Source of the DNA: B4-G1 sp964393895
Lineage (GTDB): Bacteria > Chloroflexota > Anaerolineae > B4-G1
Assembly: GCA_964393895.1 (NCBI GenBank)
Contig: CAYMWP010000026.1
Coordinates: forward strand, 1-38,072
DNA: 38,072 nucleotides
Reading direction: 5' to 3'
Part shown: piece by piece, positions 6,988-14,276 of the stretch
How the letters are laid out: every line of letters starts with the position of its first letter
Numbering within the stretch: the stretch's first letter is position 1
Program-made: the position numbers and the translations under genes
Notes under the pieces: generated by a model
Told to the model about the DNA's origin: nothing
What the model saw: only the letters and a program-made list of their open reading frames with translations
Databases searched by the model: none

Positions 6988-8589
6988 ATGCCAAACACCG
7001 CAACCTTTCCCCTCGCCGAGGCTGTGCGCGCGGCCTATCGCGCTGGCGAGGACGACGAGACGATGGAGCCGCTGGTGCGCGTGGACGCGGCCGGGCAACC
7101 CATTGGCCGCGTCCGCGATGGCGATTACGTCATCTTTTACGACATTCGCGGCGAGCGCGAGATCGAGCTGACCCAGGCGTTCGTCGCCCCGGAGAACGAC
7201 TTTGCCCACTTTGACCGCGAGCCGATGACCACCCACTGGGTCACCATGATCGAGTACCATCCCGATTTGAACGTGCGCGTCGCTTTCCCGCCCTTGGGAG
7301 CGGTCCCCGATACACTAGGCGAGGTGGTCAGCAAGGCGGGACTGCGCCAGGTCAGGGTGGTCGAATCGGAGAAGGAAGTACATCTGACTTACTTTTTGAA
7401 CGGCAAGCGCAGCGAGCCTTTCCCCGGCGAGGAGCGGCGCATCATACCCTCCCTGGAATTCGAGGGGTATCTGCCGCCGCCGCAGATGCGCGCCGTCGCA
7501 GTGGCCGATGCAGCCATCGCTGCGCTGCGCGACCCGACGGTCAACTTGCTGGTGGTCAACTGGGCGAACGTGGACGTGATCGGCCACAGCGAGGATCGGG
7601 AGGCGATCAGACAGGCCGTCTCTACGGTGGACGCTCAACTGGGGCGCGTGATCGAGGTCGCAAAAGAGATGAGGGTTGCCGCGCTGGTGACGGCCGATCA
7701 CGGCACGGTCGAAAAGTGGTACTATCCCGACGGCGCCATTGACACCGGTCACACCGATAGCCCCGTGCCCTTCGTGCTGGTAGCGCCGCACCTGGCCGGG
7801 GCGACCGTGCGCGATGGAGGGAGCCTGGTTGACGTGGCGCCGACGGCGCTAGAGTTGTTGGAGCTTCCCAAGCCGGACGGTATGACGGGCGCGTCGCTGA
7901 TTGATGGCCCGGTCGGCGGGCAGGCCGAGCCGCGTCGCGTGGCCCTCTTCATCCTCGATGGCTGGGGCGCGCGCGACGAGGCCTGGGGCAACCTGATTCT
8001 AGAGTCCGACACACCGGTGATGGACGCTCTGCAAGCCGCTTATCCCTCTACCCGCATTGAGGCGGCAGGGGAGGCGGTGGGCTTGCCGGACGCCGTCCCC
8101 AATCGCGAGGGCAAGACGGTGGGCAACTCGGAGGTGGGGCACACCCACCTGGGCGCGGGACGCGTCGTCCCCTCCGACCGGCTGCGCATCGAGCGGGCCA
8201 TCGCCGACGGCAGCTTTTTCGAGAACCCCGTCTACCGTTGGGCGATGGAGGGCGCCAAGCGAGACGGCGCGCGCCTGCACTTACTGGGCATCATATCTTT
8301 CTACAGCTCCCACGGCTCGGTGGAGCATCTCAAGGCGCTGCTGCGTATGGCCCGGCAGATCGGCGTGCCGGAGGTCTATGTCCACGGTATGCTGGGGCGG
8401 CGAGGCGAAAAGCCGGAGAGTGGGGCCATCTACGTGGGGGACATCGAGGCCGAGTGTGAGCGGTTGGGCGTGGGGCAGTTCGTGTCGCTAATCGGTCGCT
8501 TCTGGTCGCTCGACCGGGAGTATAACTGGGAGCGCATCGAAAAGAGCTATCGCTGGCTGGTGCACGGTGACGGTAGGCCGGTCAGGTAG
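6988..8589 (+). CDS. Circularly permuted cofactor-independent phosphoglycerate mutase
   Basis: 533 residues containing every segment of iPGM (GpmI, interconverts 3- and 2-phosphoglycerate) but in swapped order. Residues 10-305 correspond to the C-terminal half of the normal enzyme: end of the transferase domain (R54, R57 in YDIRGERE; K129 in VESEKE) and second part of the phosphatase domain (D196 and H200 in NVDVIGH, D237/H238 in TADHG, H255 in GHTDSPVPF). Residues 318-527 correspond to the normal N-terminus: D324 in FILDGWG, nucleophile S381 in VGNSEVGH, H442, R504 and R510, ending WERIEKSYRWLV. A 12-residue linker joins the old termini. All metal ligands and the catalytic serine are kept. 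The usual LDGRDTPP loop reads LGRRGEKPES, so the pocket aspartate (D154 in the Bacillus enzyme) is glycine. Good ribosome binding site GAGGAG. Activity as a mutase is likely but not certain. Confidence 0.85.
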   Translation: MPNTATFPLAEAVRAAYRAGEDDETMEPLVRVDAAGQPIGRVRDGDYVIFYDIRGEREIELTQAFVAPENDFAHFDREPMTTHWVTMIEYHPDLNVRVAFPPLGAVPDTLGEVVSKAGLRQVRVVESEKEVHLTYFLNGKRSEPFPGEERRIIPSLEFEGYLPPPQMRAVAVADAAIAALRDPTVNLLVVNWANVDVIGHSEDREAIRQAVSTVDAQLGRVIEVAKEMRVAALVTADHGTVEKWYYPDGAIDTGHTDSPVPFVLVAPHLAGATVRDGGSLVDVAPTALELLELPKPDGMTGASLIDGPVGGQAEPRRVALFILDGWGARDEAWGNLILESDTPVMDALQAAYPSTRIEAAGEAVGLPDAVPNREGKTVGNSEVGHTHLGAGRVVPSDRLRIERAIADGSFFENPVYRWAMEGAKRDGARLHLLGIISFYSSHGSVEHLKALLRMARQIGVPEVYVHGMLGRRGEKPESGAIYVGDIEAECERLGVGQFVSLIGRFWSLDREYNWERIEKSYRWLVHGDGRPVR

Positions 8590-8608
8590 AGACACAAAAG
8601 ACCCCCCA

Positions 8609-8743
8609 CCTGTGCAGTTAAATCGTTGGACACGGACGAACACAGATTTCACGGATACAGTCTCGATAAAAATCCGTGAGCAAAGCCCGTGTTTGTCCGT
8701 GTCCCGATAGAAAAATAGAACGCGGCCGTTCTAATTGCACAGG
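8609..8743. repeat. 135-bp nested inverted-repeat element
   Basis: Three nested pairs of arms: CCTGTGCAGTTA (8609-8620) with 8732-8743, one mismatch; GGACACGGACGAACAC (8628-8643) with 8689-8704, one mismatch; and a short TCACGGAT / ATCCGTGA pair inside. The inner motif resembles the GACACGGAnnAACACGGA words that are scattered through many environmental bacterial genomes. No coding potential. Confidence 0.75.
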
Positions 8744-8748
8744 TCGAA

Positions 8749-8782
8749 AGACCCTTCGGGTTTCGGAAAACCCAAAGGGTCT
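8749..8782. terminator. Strong stem-loop, terminator-like
   Basis: AGACCCTTCGGGTTT at 8749-8763 pairs with 8768-8782 at 14 of 15 positions around a 4-nt loop. It lies 160 bp beyond the mutase stop. No T-run follows on either strand, so the terminator role is inferred from position and stability. Confidence 0.5.
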
Positions 8783-8821
8783 CGAGAGTTATTCCCCCAC
8801 TAAACACTCTTGCGCAAGGTA

Positions 8822-8854
8822 CTGTAAGCGCAGAGCGGCAAAAACCTGGTTTCT
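8822..8854. repeat. Second copy of the palindromic element found inside the HI0933 gene
   Basis: This stretch matches the reverse complement of 2814-2843 apart from about three extra bases, including the full 15-mer AAAAACCTGGTTTCT at 8840-8854. The left arm of the palindrome is degraded here. It is intergenic. Confidence 0.7.
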
Positions 8855-9097
8855 CGCCTTGCAAATCCCAGGTTATTGAGAGGATACTCAACAATGATCT
8901 CCGACATCAGGCCCCCTTGTACAGGATTTCGTCCACGTGTTCGGCATGATTTGTAGTGGGTGCTCCTGTTTCATCTGAGCCAACGAGATATTCTGGCTCA
9001 GGTTCGGAGACGGTGAGTGTAGAGTGAAACCAATGGGATTGTAACACCGCTTTCGAGAAAAAGTCCCGACTGCTAAACCTATGATCGGACGCACCCG
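8855..9097. other. Non-coding spacer with small hairpin
   Basis: No convincing gene. It holds a hairpin TGAGCCA / TGGCTCA around 8977-9001 and, read on the minus strand, a TACAAT box near 9040. A minus-strand frame ending at 8907 finishes with NHAEHVDEILYKGA, which is reminiscent of antitoxin C-termini; it is too short to call and may be a gene remnant. Confidence 0.4.
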
Positions 9098-9961
9098 TTA
9101 CTGTCCTGCAATCTGTGTTCTGAAAGCAGCCGCTTCCTCTCGCAATCGCTCCGCGCACTCGGCCGGCACGTAGACCGAGCCAAGCGGCGCCCCCTCCTCG
9201 AACCCTGGCCCGTGGAAATCGCTGCCGCCGGTGACGAGCAGCCTGTACTCCTGGCACAGCCCGAGCAGCATTTCGACTTGCTCGGGCGAGTGGTCGGGGT
9301 AGTATACCTCCACCCCGCGCAACCCATAACCCACGAACTCTGGCACGCGCTCCACCGCCGCCGGGCCAGAGTGGGCTGGATGGGCGAGCACCGGCACTCC
9401 CCCGGCTCCCACGATCGCCCGGATCACGTCCGGGGGGCTGAGGCGCGGGCGGGGAACGTAGGCCGGGCCATCTCTGGCGATGAAGCGCTCGAACGCCTCT
9501 TGCGTCGTCTCGACGTAGCCCCGGTTGACCAGCGCCCGCGCCAGATGGGGCCGCCCGATGCTCTCGCCGCCGGCCAGCGCCCGCACTTCCTCCCAATCGA
9601 GTGGCAGGCCCATCTCGTCCAGCAGCCGGATCATCCTGTACGCCCGGCTCAAGCGCGCATCCAGCATCGCCTGCAATCTCTCCCGCAACGGGCCGTTATC
9701 CGGGTCCACGTAATAGCCCAGAAAATGGAGCGCGCCCCACTCGCCTTCGGAGTTGATCTCTACGCCAGCGATGACCTCCGGCCCGGCGCCGGCCGCCGCC
9801 CGTTGGGCCTCTGCCACCCCGCTCAGTGTGTCGTGGTCGGTGAGCGCGATCACGTCCAATTCGCGCTCTCGCGCTAAACGAACGACCTCCGACGGCGTCA
9901 ACACACCATCGGAGGCTGTACTGTGAATGTGCAGGTCTACTTTACTCGACCGTTGGCGCAT
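9098..9961 (-). CDS. PHP-domain phosphoesterase, RNase AM (TrpH/YciV) type
   Basis: 287 residues of the PHP metal-dependent phosphoesterase superfamily, most like the TrpH/YciV family (3',5'-nucleoside bisphosphate phosphatase / 5'-3' exoribonuclease acting on short RNA). Metal ligands are visible: VDLHIHSTASDG (H11, H13), ALTDHDTLSG (D42, H43), AGVEINSEG, LAHPAHSG and GGSDFHGP near the C-terminus. Start ATG at 9961 places the first motif at the family position; it overlaps the end of spoVS by 20 bp, so translation is probably coupled to it. Both genes share the promoter at 10375-10403. Confidence 0.85.
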   Translation of the reverse strand: MRQRSSKVDLHIHSTASDGVLTPSEVVRLARERELDVIALTDHDTLSGVAEAQRAAAGAGPEVIAGVEINSEGEWGALHFLGYYVDPDNGPLRERLQAMLDARLSRAYRMIRLLDEMGLPLDWEEVRALAGGESIGRPHLARALVNRGYVETTQEAFERFIARDGPAYVPRPRLSPPDVIRAIVGAGGVPVLAHPAHSGPAAVERVPEFVGYGLRGVEVYYPDHSPEQVEMLLGLCQEYRLLVTGGSDFHGPGFEEGAPLGSVYVPAECAERLREEAAAFRTQIAGQ

Positions 9962-10295
9962 CACTTTCCAATTGCCAGGGTGATGGCTCTGGATCAAGGT
10001 CCGCATCTGCCGCTGGTTCAATTTTGGCGCCGGTTAACCGCTCCTCAATGCCCAACCGCACCGCCGTCCGCTCCTGACCATCAATCATCACCTCGACGAA
10101 CGATGGCACACAGATGATGTCAATCCCATCCAATTCCAGGTAGCCACGGGCAATGATGACCGCTTTTACTGCCTGGTTGACCGCTCCGGCGCCGATGGCT
10201 TGCACGTCCACTTGTCCCTTCTCACGCATGACGCCCGCAATAGCGCCGGCTACCGACGTCGAGCGAGAAGTGGCCGCAACTTTGATGACGTCCAT
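9942..10295 (-). CDS. spoVS: SpoVS-family protein
   Basis: 117 residues. The first 86 (MDVIKVAATSRSTSVAGAIA through YLELDGIDIICVPSFVEVMIDGQERTAVRLGIE) are a full SpoVS domain, an Alba-like small nucleic-acid-binding fold first known as stage V sporulation protein S and also widespread in non-sporulating Thermus, Deinococcus and Chloroflexota. The acidic C-terminal tail of about 30 residues (AKIEPAADADLDPEPSPW) is additional to the Bacillus protein. The ribosome binding site AAGGAGG is 6 nt before the ATG. Its pairing with an RNA-active PHP enzyme suggests an RNA-related role; that is inference. Confidence 0.9.
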   Translation of the reverse strand: MDVIKVAATSRSTSVAGAIAGVMREKGQVDVQAIGAGAVNQAVKAVIIARGYLELDGIDIICVPSFVEVMIDGQERTAVRLGIEERLTGAKIEPAADADLDPEPSPWQLESDAPTVE

Positions 10296-10374
10296 TGTAT
10301 CCCTCCTTGTGATTCCTTGGCCTAGAATCCGTCAAGTCAGTTTTGTTTGGGTTTCACAGGTGCGGTTCAATGTT

Positions 10375-10403
10375 ACTATACACCAAAAAAGAACATTGTG
10401 CAA
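10375..10403 (-). promoter_or_regulatory. spoVS promoter
   Basis: On the minus strand TTGCAC (10398-10403), 17-bp spacer, TATAGT (10375-10380), about 75 nt before the spoVS leader ends. Good match to the sigma-70 consensus. Confidence 0.6.
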
Positions 10404-10434
10404 GCGACTATACCCCTTGGTGATTGCCCACATC

Positions 10435-10490
10435 TCACCACAGAGACACAAGAATGCCCTGTCTCAGTCTCCTCCGTGCCTCTGTGGTGA
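10435..10490. repeat. CACCACAGAGACAC-type inverted repeat
   Basis: TCACCACAGAGACAC at 10435-10449 pairs with GTGCCTCTGTGGTGA at 10476-10490 (14 of 15). It belongs to the CACAGAG/CTCTGTG words common in environmental genomes. It lies just beyond the UbiD stop; an A8 run at 10490-10497 becomes a T-run ahead of the hairpin on the UbiD strand, so it is not a canonical terminator. Confidence 0.65.
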
Positions 10491-10500
10491 AAAAAAACGA

Positions 10501-11847
10501 TCACCTCGAACAGACATCTGCATACTTGTGGGTAATCACCAAATATTGTTCCAGATTCACCGGCTCATACCGGGCTCTCTCGTACCCGCGCCGCGCCGCG
10601 CCCAGCGGGGCCGTAGCGTCCAGTCCCATCTTGGCCGTGTACGCCTTTCGCCCCGGCGACTGCGTGGCCGACGGGTCGAGGCTGCTGCTGGGCTGATCGG
10701 TGAGGATCACCAGGCCGCGGTCGGCCTGGAAGCGGGTGGCGATGGCCCACTCCACGTCCGCGCTGTCGTATGCGTCCACGTCCGTATCCACCACGACGAC
10801 GTGTTTGAGCGAGCCGTGGCCCCGGAAGGCGGCCTGAATCGCCCGGCGACCGTCCGCCTCGTGCTGTTTTTCGATCTGTACCACCGCGTGCAGCCAGGAA
10901 GCGCCCCCCGGCGTGATGTAGACGCCGGTGCAGCGGCAGACCTCGTTCACGGCGGCGAATATGGTCGGCTCGCGCGGCATGCCCATCAGGTTTCTGTGTT
11001 CCAGCCCGGCGGGTAGGAGGGCGTGAAAGATGGGTTCCCGGCGGTGGGTGACGCGCTCAATCTCGATCACCGGTTGGCGGCGCACGATGTCCATCGTCCC
11101 CGTCAGGTCGGGAAACGGCCCCTCGTCAACCACGGCGTGGGTGATGCGGCCCTCCAGGACGAGTTCCGCCTCGGCCGGAACCTCCAAGTCCACGCCCTGG
11201 CAGCGAACCAGCGGGGTCGGGGCGAGGGCGTGGGCGATGCCCAACTCGTCCACTCCCTTGGGAGGGCTCATCGCCGCCGCCAATAGCGTCTGGATGGGGC
11301 AGCCGATGGAGATGGCGACGGGCAAGTCGTCGGGCGCTTTGACCCACGCGGTGTGCGTCCCGCGCCCCTCGACGAGACGGGCGGCGAAGCGACGCTCGTC
11401 CAACACCATCAGCCGGTGGAACGAGATGTTGCGCCCCAGGTCAGGGTCTTCTACGGCTACTACACCCGCCGTGACGTACTGCCCGCCGTCGTCCGCGTGG
11501 TAGCGGGGGATGGGCAGACGGGTCAGATCCACCCGCTCCTCGACGACTTGCTGGCAGGGAGCGGAATTGAGCACGGGCGGCGGGCATGGGTTTGCCAGCG
11601 CATCCGCCAAGCGGCTAACCAGATCGGGCACCGCGCAGCCCAGCGCCGCAGCAAAATGCTGCCGTCGAGCGCACATGCCAGAGAGAGCGTGCCAGCCGGG
11701 AAAGCCGGTCAGTGTGCGGAACAGCAATGGCGTTCCATCAAGTGCGTGCATCACGCGCGCCAGCTCCAGATGGGGGTCAACCGCTTGCTCAATTTCGATC
11801 AGGCTGCCCGTCTGGCGGGCCCACGTGACGAATTTATCAATTCTCAT
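10501..11847 (-). CDS. UbiD-family decarboxylase
   Basis: 448 residues with the UbiD fold: MRIDKFVTWARQTGSLIEIEQ at the start, LNSAPCQQVV, the segment AISIGCPIQTLLAAAMSPPKG, the acidic catalytic region DEGPFPDLTGTMDI and the C-terminal VVVVDTDVDAYDSADVEWAIATR. UbiD enzymes use prenylated FMN to decarboxylate or carboxylate unsaturated and aromatic acids. The prFMN synthase UbiX is not in this window, so cofactor supply must be elsewhere. Substrate cannot be predicted. ATG start at 11847 with a distant GAGGGTG. Monocistronic and divergent from the decayed toxin-antitoxin pair. Confidence 0.9.
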   Translation of the reverse strand: MRIDKFVTWARQTGSLIEIEQAVDPHLELARVMHALDGTPLLFRTLTGFPGWHALSGMCARRQHFAAALGCAVPDLVSRLADALANPCPPPVLNSAPCQQVVEERVDLTRLPIPRYHADDGGQYVTAGVVAVEDPDLGRNISFHRLMVLDERRFAARLVEGRGTHTAWVKAPDDLPVAISIGCPIQTLLAAAMSPPKGVDELGIAHALAPTPLVRCQGVDLEVPAEAELVLEGRITHAVVDEGPFPDLTGTMDIVRRQPVIEIERVTHRREPIFHALLPAGLEHRNLMGMPREPTIFAAVNEVCRCTGVYITPGGASWLHAVVQIEKQHEADGRRAIQAAFRGHGSLKHVVVVDTDVDAYDSADVEWAIATRFQADRGLVILTDQPSSSLDPSATQSPGRKAYTAKMGLDATAPLGAARRGYERARYEPVNLEQYLVITHKYADVCSR

Positions 11848-11850
11848 CGT

Positions 11851-11879
11851 TTGACACCCTCGTTTAATGATAGTGAAAT
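11851..11879 (+). promoter_or_regulatory. Candidate promoter of the decayed toxin-antitoxin pair
   Basis: TTGACA at 11851-11856, 17-bp spacer, TGAAAT at 11874-11879, followed by AAAGGAG and the ATG at 11908. The -10 box is weak. Confidence 0.4.
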
Positions 11880-11907
11880 ATGCTAGGGAAAATGAAAGGA
11901 GATAGTG

Positions 11908-12194
11908 ATGTCAACGCTCTTGGCGAAACCAAAGCGAGTTAGAACTACCATTGATCTACCGTCGGATCTGCTGGCGCGCGCTCAACGATTCGTGGAAAGA
12001 TGTGGTGCGCAGTCGCAACGCCTTGATAATCGCCGCCTTGGAATACTTTGGACTATTTGGAGAGACAGACAATTGACGCCCAGTTCGCGGCTATGGCCGA
12101 CGACGAAAAGTACCACGCGCTGAATCTGGCCCTCGCGGAAGAGTTAACCCCTTCCGACTGGGAAGCTTTCGAACTGGGCGAGGAACAGCAATGA
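11908..12194 (+). pseudogene. Ribbon-helix-helix antitoxin, frameshifted
   Basis: The start MSTLLAKPKRVRTTIDLPSDLLARAQRFVER is a typical RHH/CopG-type antitoxin of a MazEF-like pair, with a good ribosome binding site. After that the family-like sequence continues in other frames: RSRNALIIAALEYF from about 12011, then LERQTIDAQFAAMADDEKYH and LNLALAEELTPSDWEAFELG up to a TGA at 12192. Two single-base insertions (near GGTG at 12003 and GG at 12049) account for the jumps. The original stop overlaps the mazF ATG (ATGA), as is usual for such pairs. The intact frame stops at 12123, giving a chimeric product that has lost its toxin-binding half. Confidence 0.8.
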
Positions 12195-12292
12195 GACGCG
12201 GCGATGTATACGATGCCCGACTCAATCCCACCCGAGGTTTACGAAATAATGTCTCTCTGAGCGTGCTCTGTGCATGTGAAACGCGTCTTTGA
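12191..12292 (+). pseudogene. MazF/PemK toxin, 5' fragment
   Basis: MRRGDVYDARLNPTRG is the N-terminus of a MazF-family mRNA interferase. After codon 15 or 16 the sequence becomes the hairpin repeat element at 12232-12323 and the frame ends at 12292 after 33 residues. Nothing resembling the remaining 90 or so MazF residues follows; the nitroreductase gene begins on the other strand at 12346. The toxin is therefore dead, consistent with the frameshifted antitoxin before it. Confidence 0.8.
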
Positions 12293-12323
12293 GACGAATG
12301 TACGGCCAAAACCTCGGAGGTCT
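12232..12323. mobile_element. Hairpin repeat element, copy 2, interrupting mazF
   Basis: Starts with CCGAGGTTTAC (identical to 6880-6890) and ends with AAACCTCGGAGGTCT (identical to 6941-6955); the interior is alignable with copy 1. The ends are inverted repeats of about 9-10 bp here because the outermost bases of the left end are missing. No open frame inside: a MITE-like or REP-like non-autonomous element. Confidence 0.65.
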
Positions 12324-12345
12324 GGATAAAAGCGATTGCCCTATC

Positions 12346-12852
12346 CTACCACCTCCCACGATGTACGCGCGCCTCGTCGTACTGCGTCCGCGCCTCTTGC
12401 TCCTCCGCCGGATGGCCGATGGAGAGCAGGTTGAGCGGGACGACGCTCTCTGGGATGCCCAGCACCCGGCGCACGGGGGCGACCCGTTCTTCCCTGGGAT
12501 GGACGCCCAGCCAAACCGCGCCCAGGCCCAGGGCGGTGACCGCCAGCAGCAGGTTCTCGGTAGCGGCGGAGCAATCCTGCACCCAGTAGCGGGACTCTTC
12601 CGGGACGCCGCACACGGCGACGCACAGCGCGGCGTCGTAGAGCATCTTGCCGTGGGGGTGAACGTCGGCCAGCGCGTCCAGGGTTTCACGGTCGCTTACG
12701 ACGATAAAGTGCCAGGGCTTGATGTCCGAGGCGGAGGGCGCCGCCATCGCTGCCTCCAGCAACGTCTTGACGTGCTCCTCGCTGACCGGTGCGGGGGTGT
12801 ATTGGCGGATGCTGCGCCGCGCCAAGATCGTCTGAACGAGTTGTTTGCTCAT
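12346..12852 (-). CDS. Nitroreductase-family flavoprotein
   Basis: 168 residues. LVQTILARRSIRQYTPAPVSEEH is the FMN-binding start of the nitroreductase family, followed by LLEAAMAAPSASDIKPWHFIVV and, near the C-terminus, LGLGAVWLGVHP and LLSIGHPAEE. Members reduce nitro compounds, quinones or flavins with NAD(P)H as homodimers; the substrate is open. Its start codon overlaps the stop of the HAD gene (ATGA at 12849-12852), so the two are translationally coupled. The 3' end lies 23 bp from the mobile hairpin element. Confidence 0.9.
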   Translation of the reverse strand: MSKQLVQTILARRSIRQYTPAPVSEEHVKTLLEAAMAAPSASDIKPWHFIVVSDRETLDALADVHPHGKMLYDAALCVAVCGVPEESRYWVQDCSAATENLLLAVTALGLGAVWLGVHPREERVAPVRRVLGIPESVVPLNLLSIGHPAEEQEARTQYDEARVHRGRW

Positions 12853-13751
12853 CTCGTATACTCCTTGCTTTGTCTATTTGCGGAATCGCCGTCAACCAAT
12901 CGCTTCACCCACGCAGGCAGCGCCGCCAGGCTGTTCAGCACCATTCCCAACGGGCGGCGCTCGACGTAAGCGGCGCACCAATCAGGGGTATAGTCGGTAC
13001 GCAACAGTGCGAAAGGAATAAAGGCCGCCAGCGGCAGCGCGCCGGGCAACGAGAGTGTATCGGCGACCACCGCCAACCGGCTGCCGCCGGCCCGCTCGCG
13101 GGTCAGCGCCTCGTAGTAAATGCGCCTCCGCAAGTCTACTGTGTGTGACTCATCCACTATCAAAAATGGTTCCCCGTCGTTGAAAGGGACCGTCCAGCCG
13201 GGGTCGATCTCGTACTGGCGGGTGTCGCCCAGCACGCGGATCGGTCCCAGGCACAATTGGGCCAGGTTGCGGTTCACCTTGTCGCCCAGCGAGTTGGTCA
13301 ACACCAGCGGCTCGGCCTCCGGGTGGGCGAGGAGCCAGCGCAGTACCTCGGGCGTGGCCCGGCGAAATGCGACTTCCAATGGGGCACTGTGAGTGTGAAA
13401 TAGGTGGTTGGTGCAAGCGGCGACGGGGTCGTATTCGGCATCGGGGAAGCGAGCGGTCACCGCTTCCGCGTAGACCTGGTTCTCGGCCAGCATGGTCTGC
13501 AACGTCACGGTGTTGAGAATAAAGGCCCCCTCGTCGCAATAGGAGACGCGCGCGCCACCCACCTCCCAATGGTAGTCGTGCGGCTTTGCCAAGAGACGCG
13601 CACGTGTCTCTCGATAAGCGGCCTCTACCTCCGTCAACGGCGCGCGGAGAATCTCCTCCGCCAGTTCCACCAGCGAGCGGCGCGCTACTTCCGGCACCTG
13701 CTGCTCCTCGGCGGTCAGCGTGCCGTCATAGTCGAGAACGATTTTGAGCAT
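12849..13751 (-). CDS. HAD-superfamily hydrolase-like protein
   Basis: 300 residues. The first motif MLKIVLDYDGTLTAEEQQVP has the nucleophile and acid/base pair D7 and D9 in DYDGTLT. Motif II is in PLVLTNSLGDKVNR, and motif III/IV may be VVADTLSLPGALPLA. The large middle region (residues 45-130) would be the cap. Haloacid dehalogenase enzymes are mostly phosphatases; the substrate here is unknown. First gene of a two-gene operon with the nitroreductase and divergent from the FmdB gene. Confidence 0.75.
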   Translation of the reverse strand: MLKIVLDYDGTLTAEEQQVPEVARRSLVELAEEILRAPLTEVEAAYRETRARLLAKPHDYHWEVGGARVSYCDEGAFILNTVTLQTMLAENQVYAEAVTARFPDAEYDPVAACTNHLFHTHSAPLEVAFRRATPEVLRWLLAHPEAEPLVLTNSLGDKVNRNLAQLCLGPIRVLGDTRQYEIDPGWTVPFNDGEPFLIVDESHTVDLRRRIYYEALTRERAGGSRLAVVADTLSLPGALPLAAFIPFALLRTDYTPDWCAAYVERRPLGMVLNSLAALPAWVKRLVDGDSANRQSKEYTR

Positions 13752-13770
13752 GCCGTTGTTTCCCGATATG

Positions 13771-13799
13771 TTGACAGTTTGGGTGCTTTTACCTATAAT
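13771..13799 (+). promoter_or_regulatory. Consensus sigma-70 promoter for the FmdB gene
   Basis: TTGACA at 13771-13776, 17-bp spacer, TATAAT at 13794-13799: a perfect consensus. The leader to the GTG at 13841 is about 35 nt. Confidence 0.8.
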
Positions 13800-13840
13800 C
13801 TGGATAATTCGAGCAAAAATGTGTCACCCCGGAGGATGAC

Positions 13841-14239
13841 GTGCCGATCTACGAATATCGCTGCCAGGATTGCAACCGCCGCGTCTCGCTCTTTTGGCGC
13901 ACCTTCTCCGACGCGGAGGAGGGAGCACCGGTCTGCCCGCGCTGCGACGGGACCAATCTCACCCGCCTGGTATCCCGCGTCCGCATCGTCCGTTCTGAGG
14001 AGAGCCGCCTCGACGATCTGGCGGACCCCAGCAGTTTACCCGATTTAGACGAGAACGACCCCAAGAGCCTGGGCCGTTGGATGCGCAAGATGAGCGCTGA
14101 GGTGGGAGAGGACCTAGGGCCAGAGTTCGACGAGGTGGTGGGACGGCTGGAGGCAGGCGAAGACCCGGAAGAGATTGAGAAAACGATGCCGGATCTGATG
14201 GGCGATGGGGGCGAGGATTTCGGTGGGATGGATTTCTGA
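13841..14239 (+). CDS. FmdB-family zinc ribbon protein
   Basis: 132 residues. The N-terminus (V)PIYEYRCQDCNRRVSLFW and CPRCDGTNLTRLVSRVRI form the FmdB/CxxC zinc ribbon with C8, C11 and the second CPRC pair. The remaining two thirds is strongly acidic (DLADPSSLPDLDENDPKSLG, EAGEDPEEIEKTMPDLMGDG) with a short helix RWMRKMSAEVGEDLG. Proposed roles in the family are regulatory and not proven. GTG start supported by GGAGG at 13831-13835. It is driven by the strongest promoter of the window, so it is probably abundant. Confidence 0.85.
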   Translation: MPIYEYRCQDCNRRVSLFWRTFSDAEEGAPVCPRCDGTNLTRLVSRVRIVRSEESRLDDLADPSSLPDLDENDPKSLGRWMRKMSAEVGEDLGPEFDEVVGRLEAGEDPEEIEKTMPDLMGDGGEDFGGMDF

Positions 14240-14245
14240 AACGTA

Positions 14246-14276
14246 ATGCGTAAAACGTGAAACGTAATTTACGCAT
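14246..14276. terminator. Hairpin between convergent genes
   Basis: ATGCGTAAA (14246-14254) pairs with TTTACGCAT (14268-14276), with further CGTAA/TTACG words around it. It separates the convergent FmdB and tmk genes and overlaps the last codons of tmk, so part of the repeat encodes the Tmk C-terminus. Confidence 0.5.

Noticed and set aside
8907..9008. Remnant of an antitoxin C-terminus (EHVDEILYKGA)
   Set aside because: Only about 33 residues with no start and no recognisable partner; too little to call.
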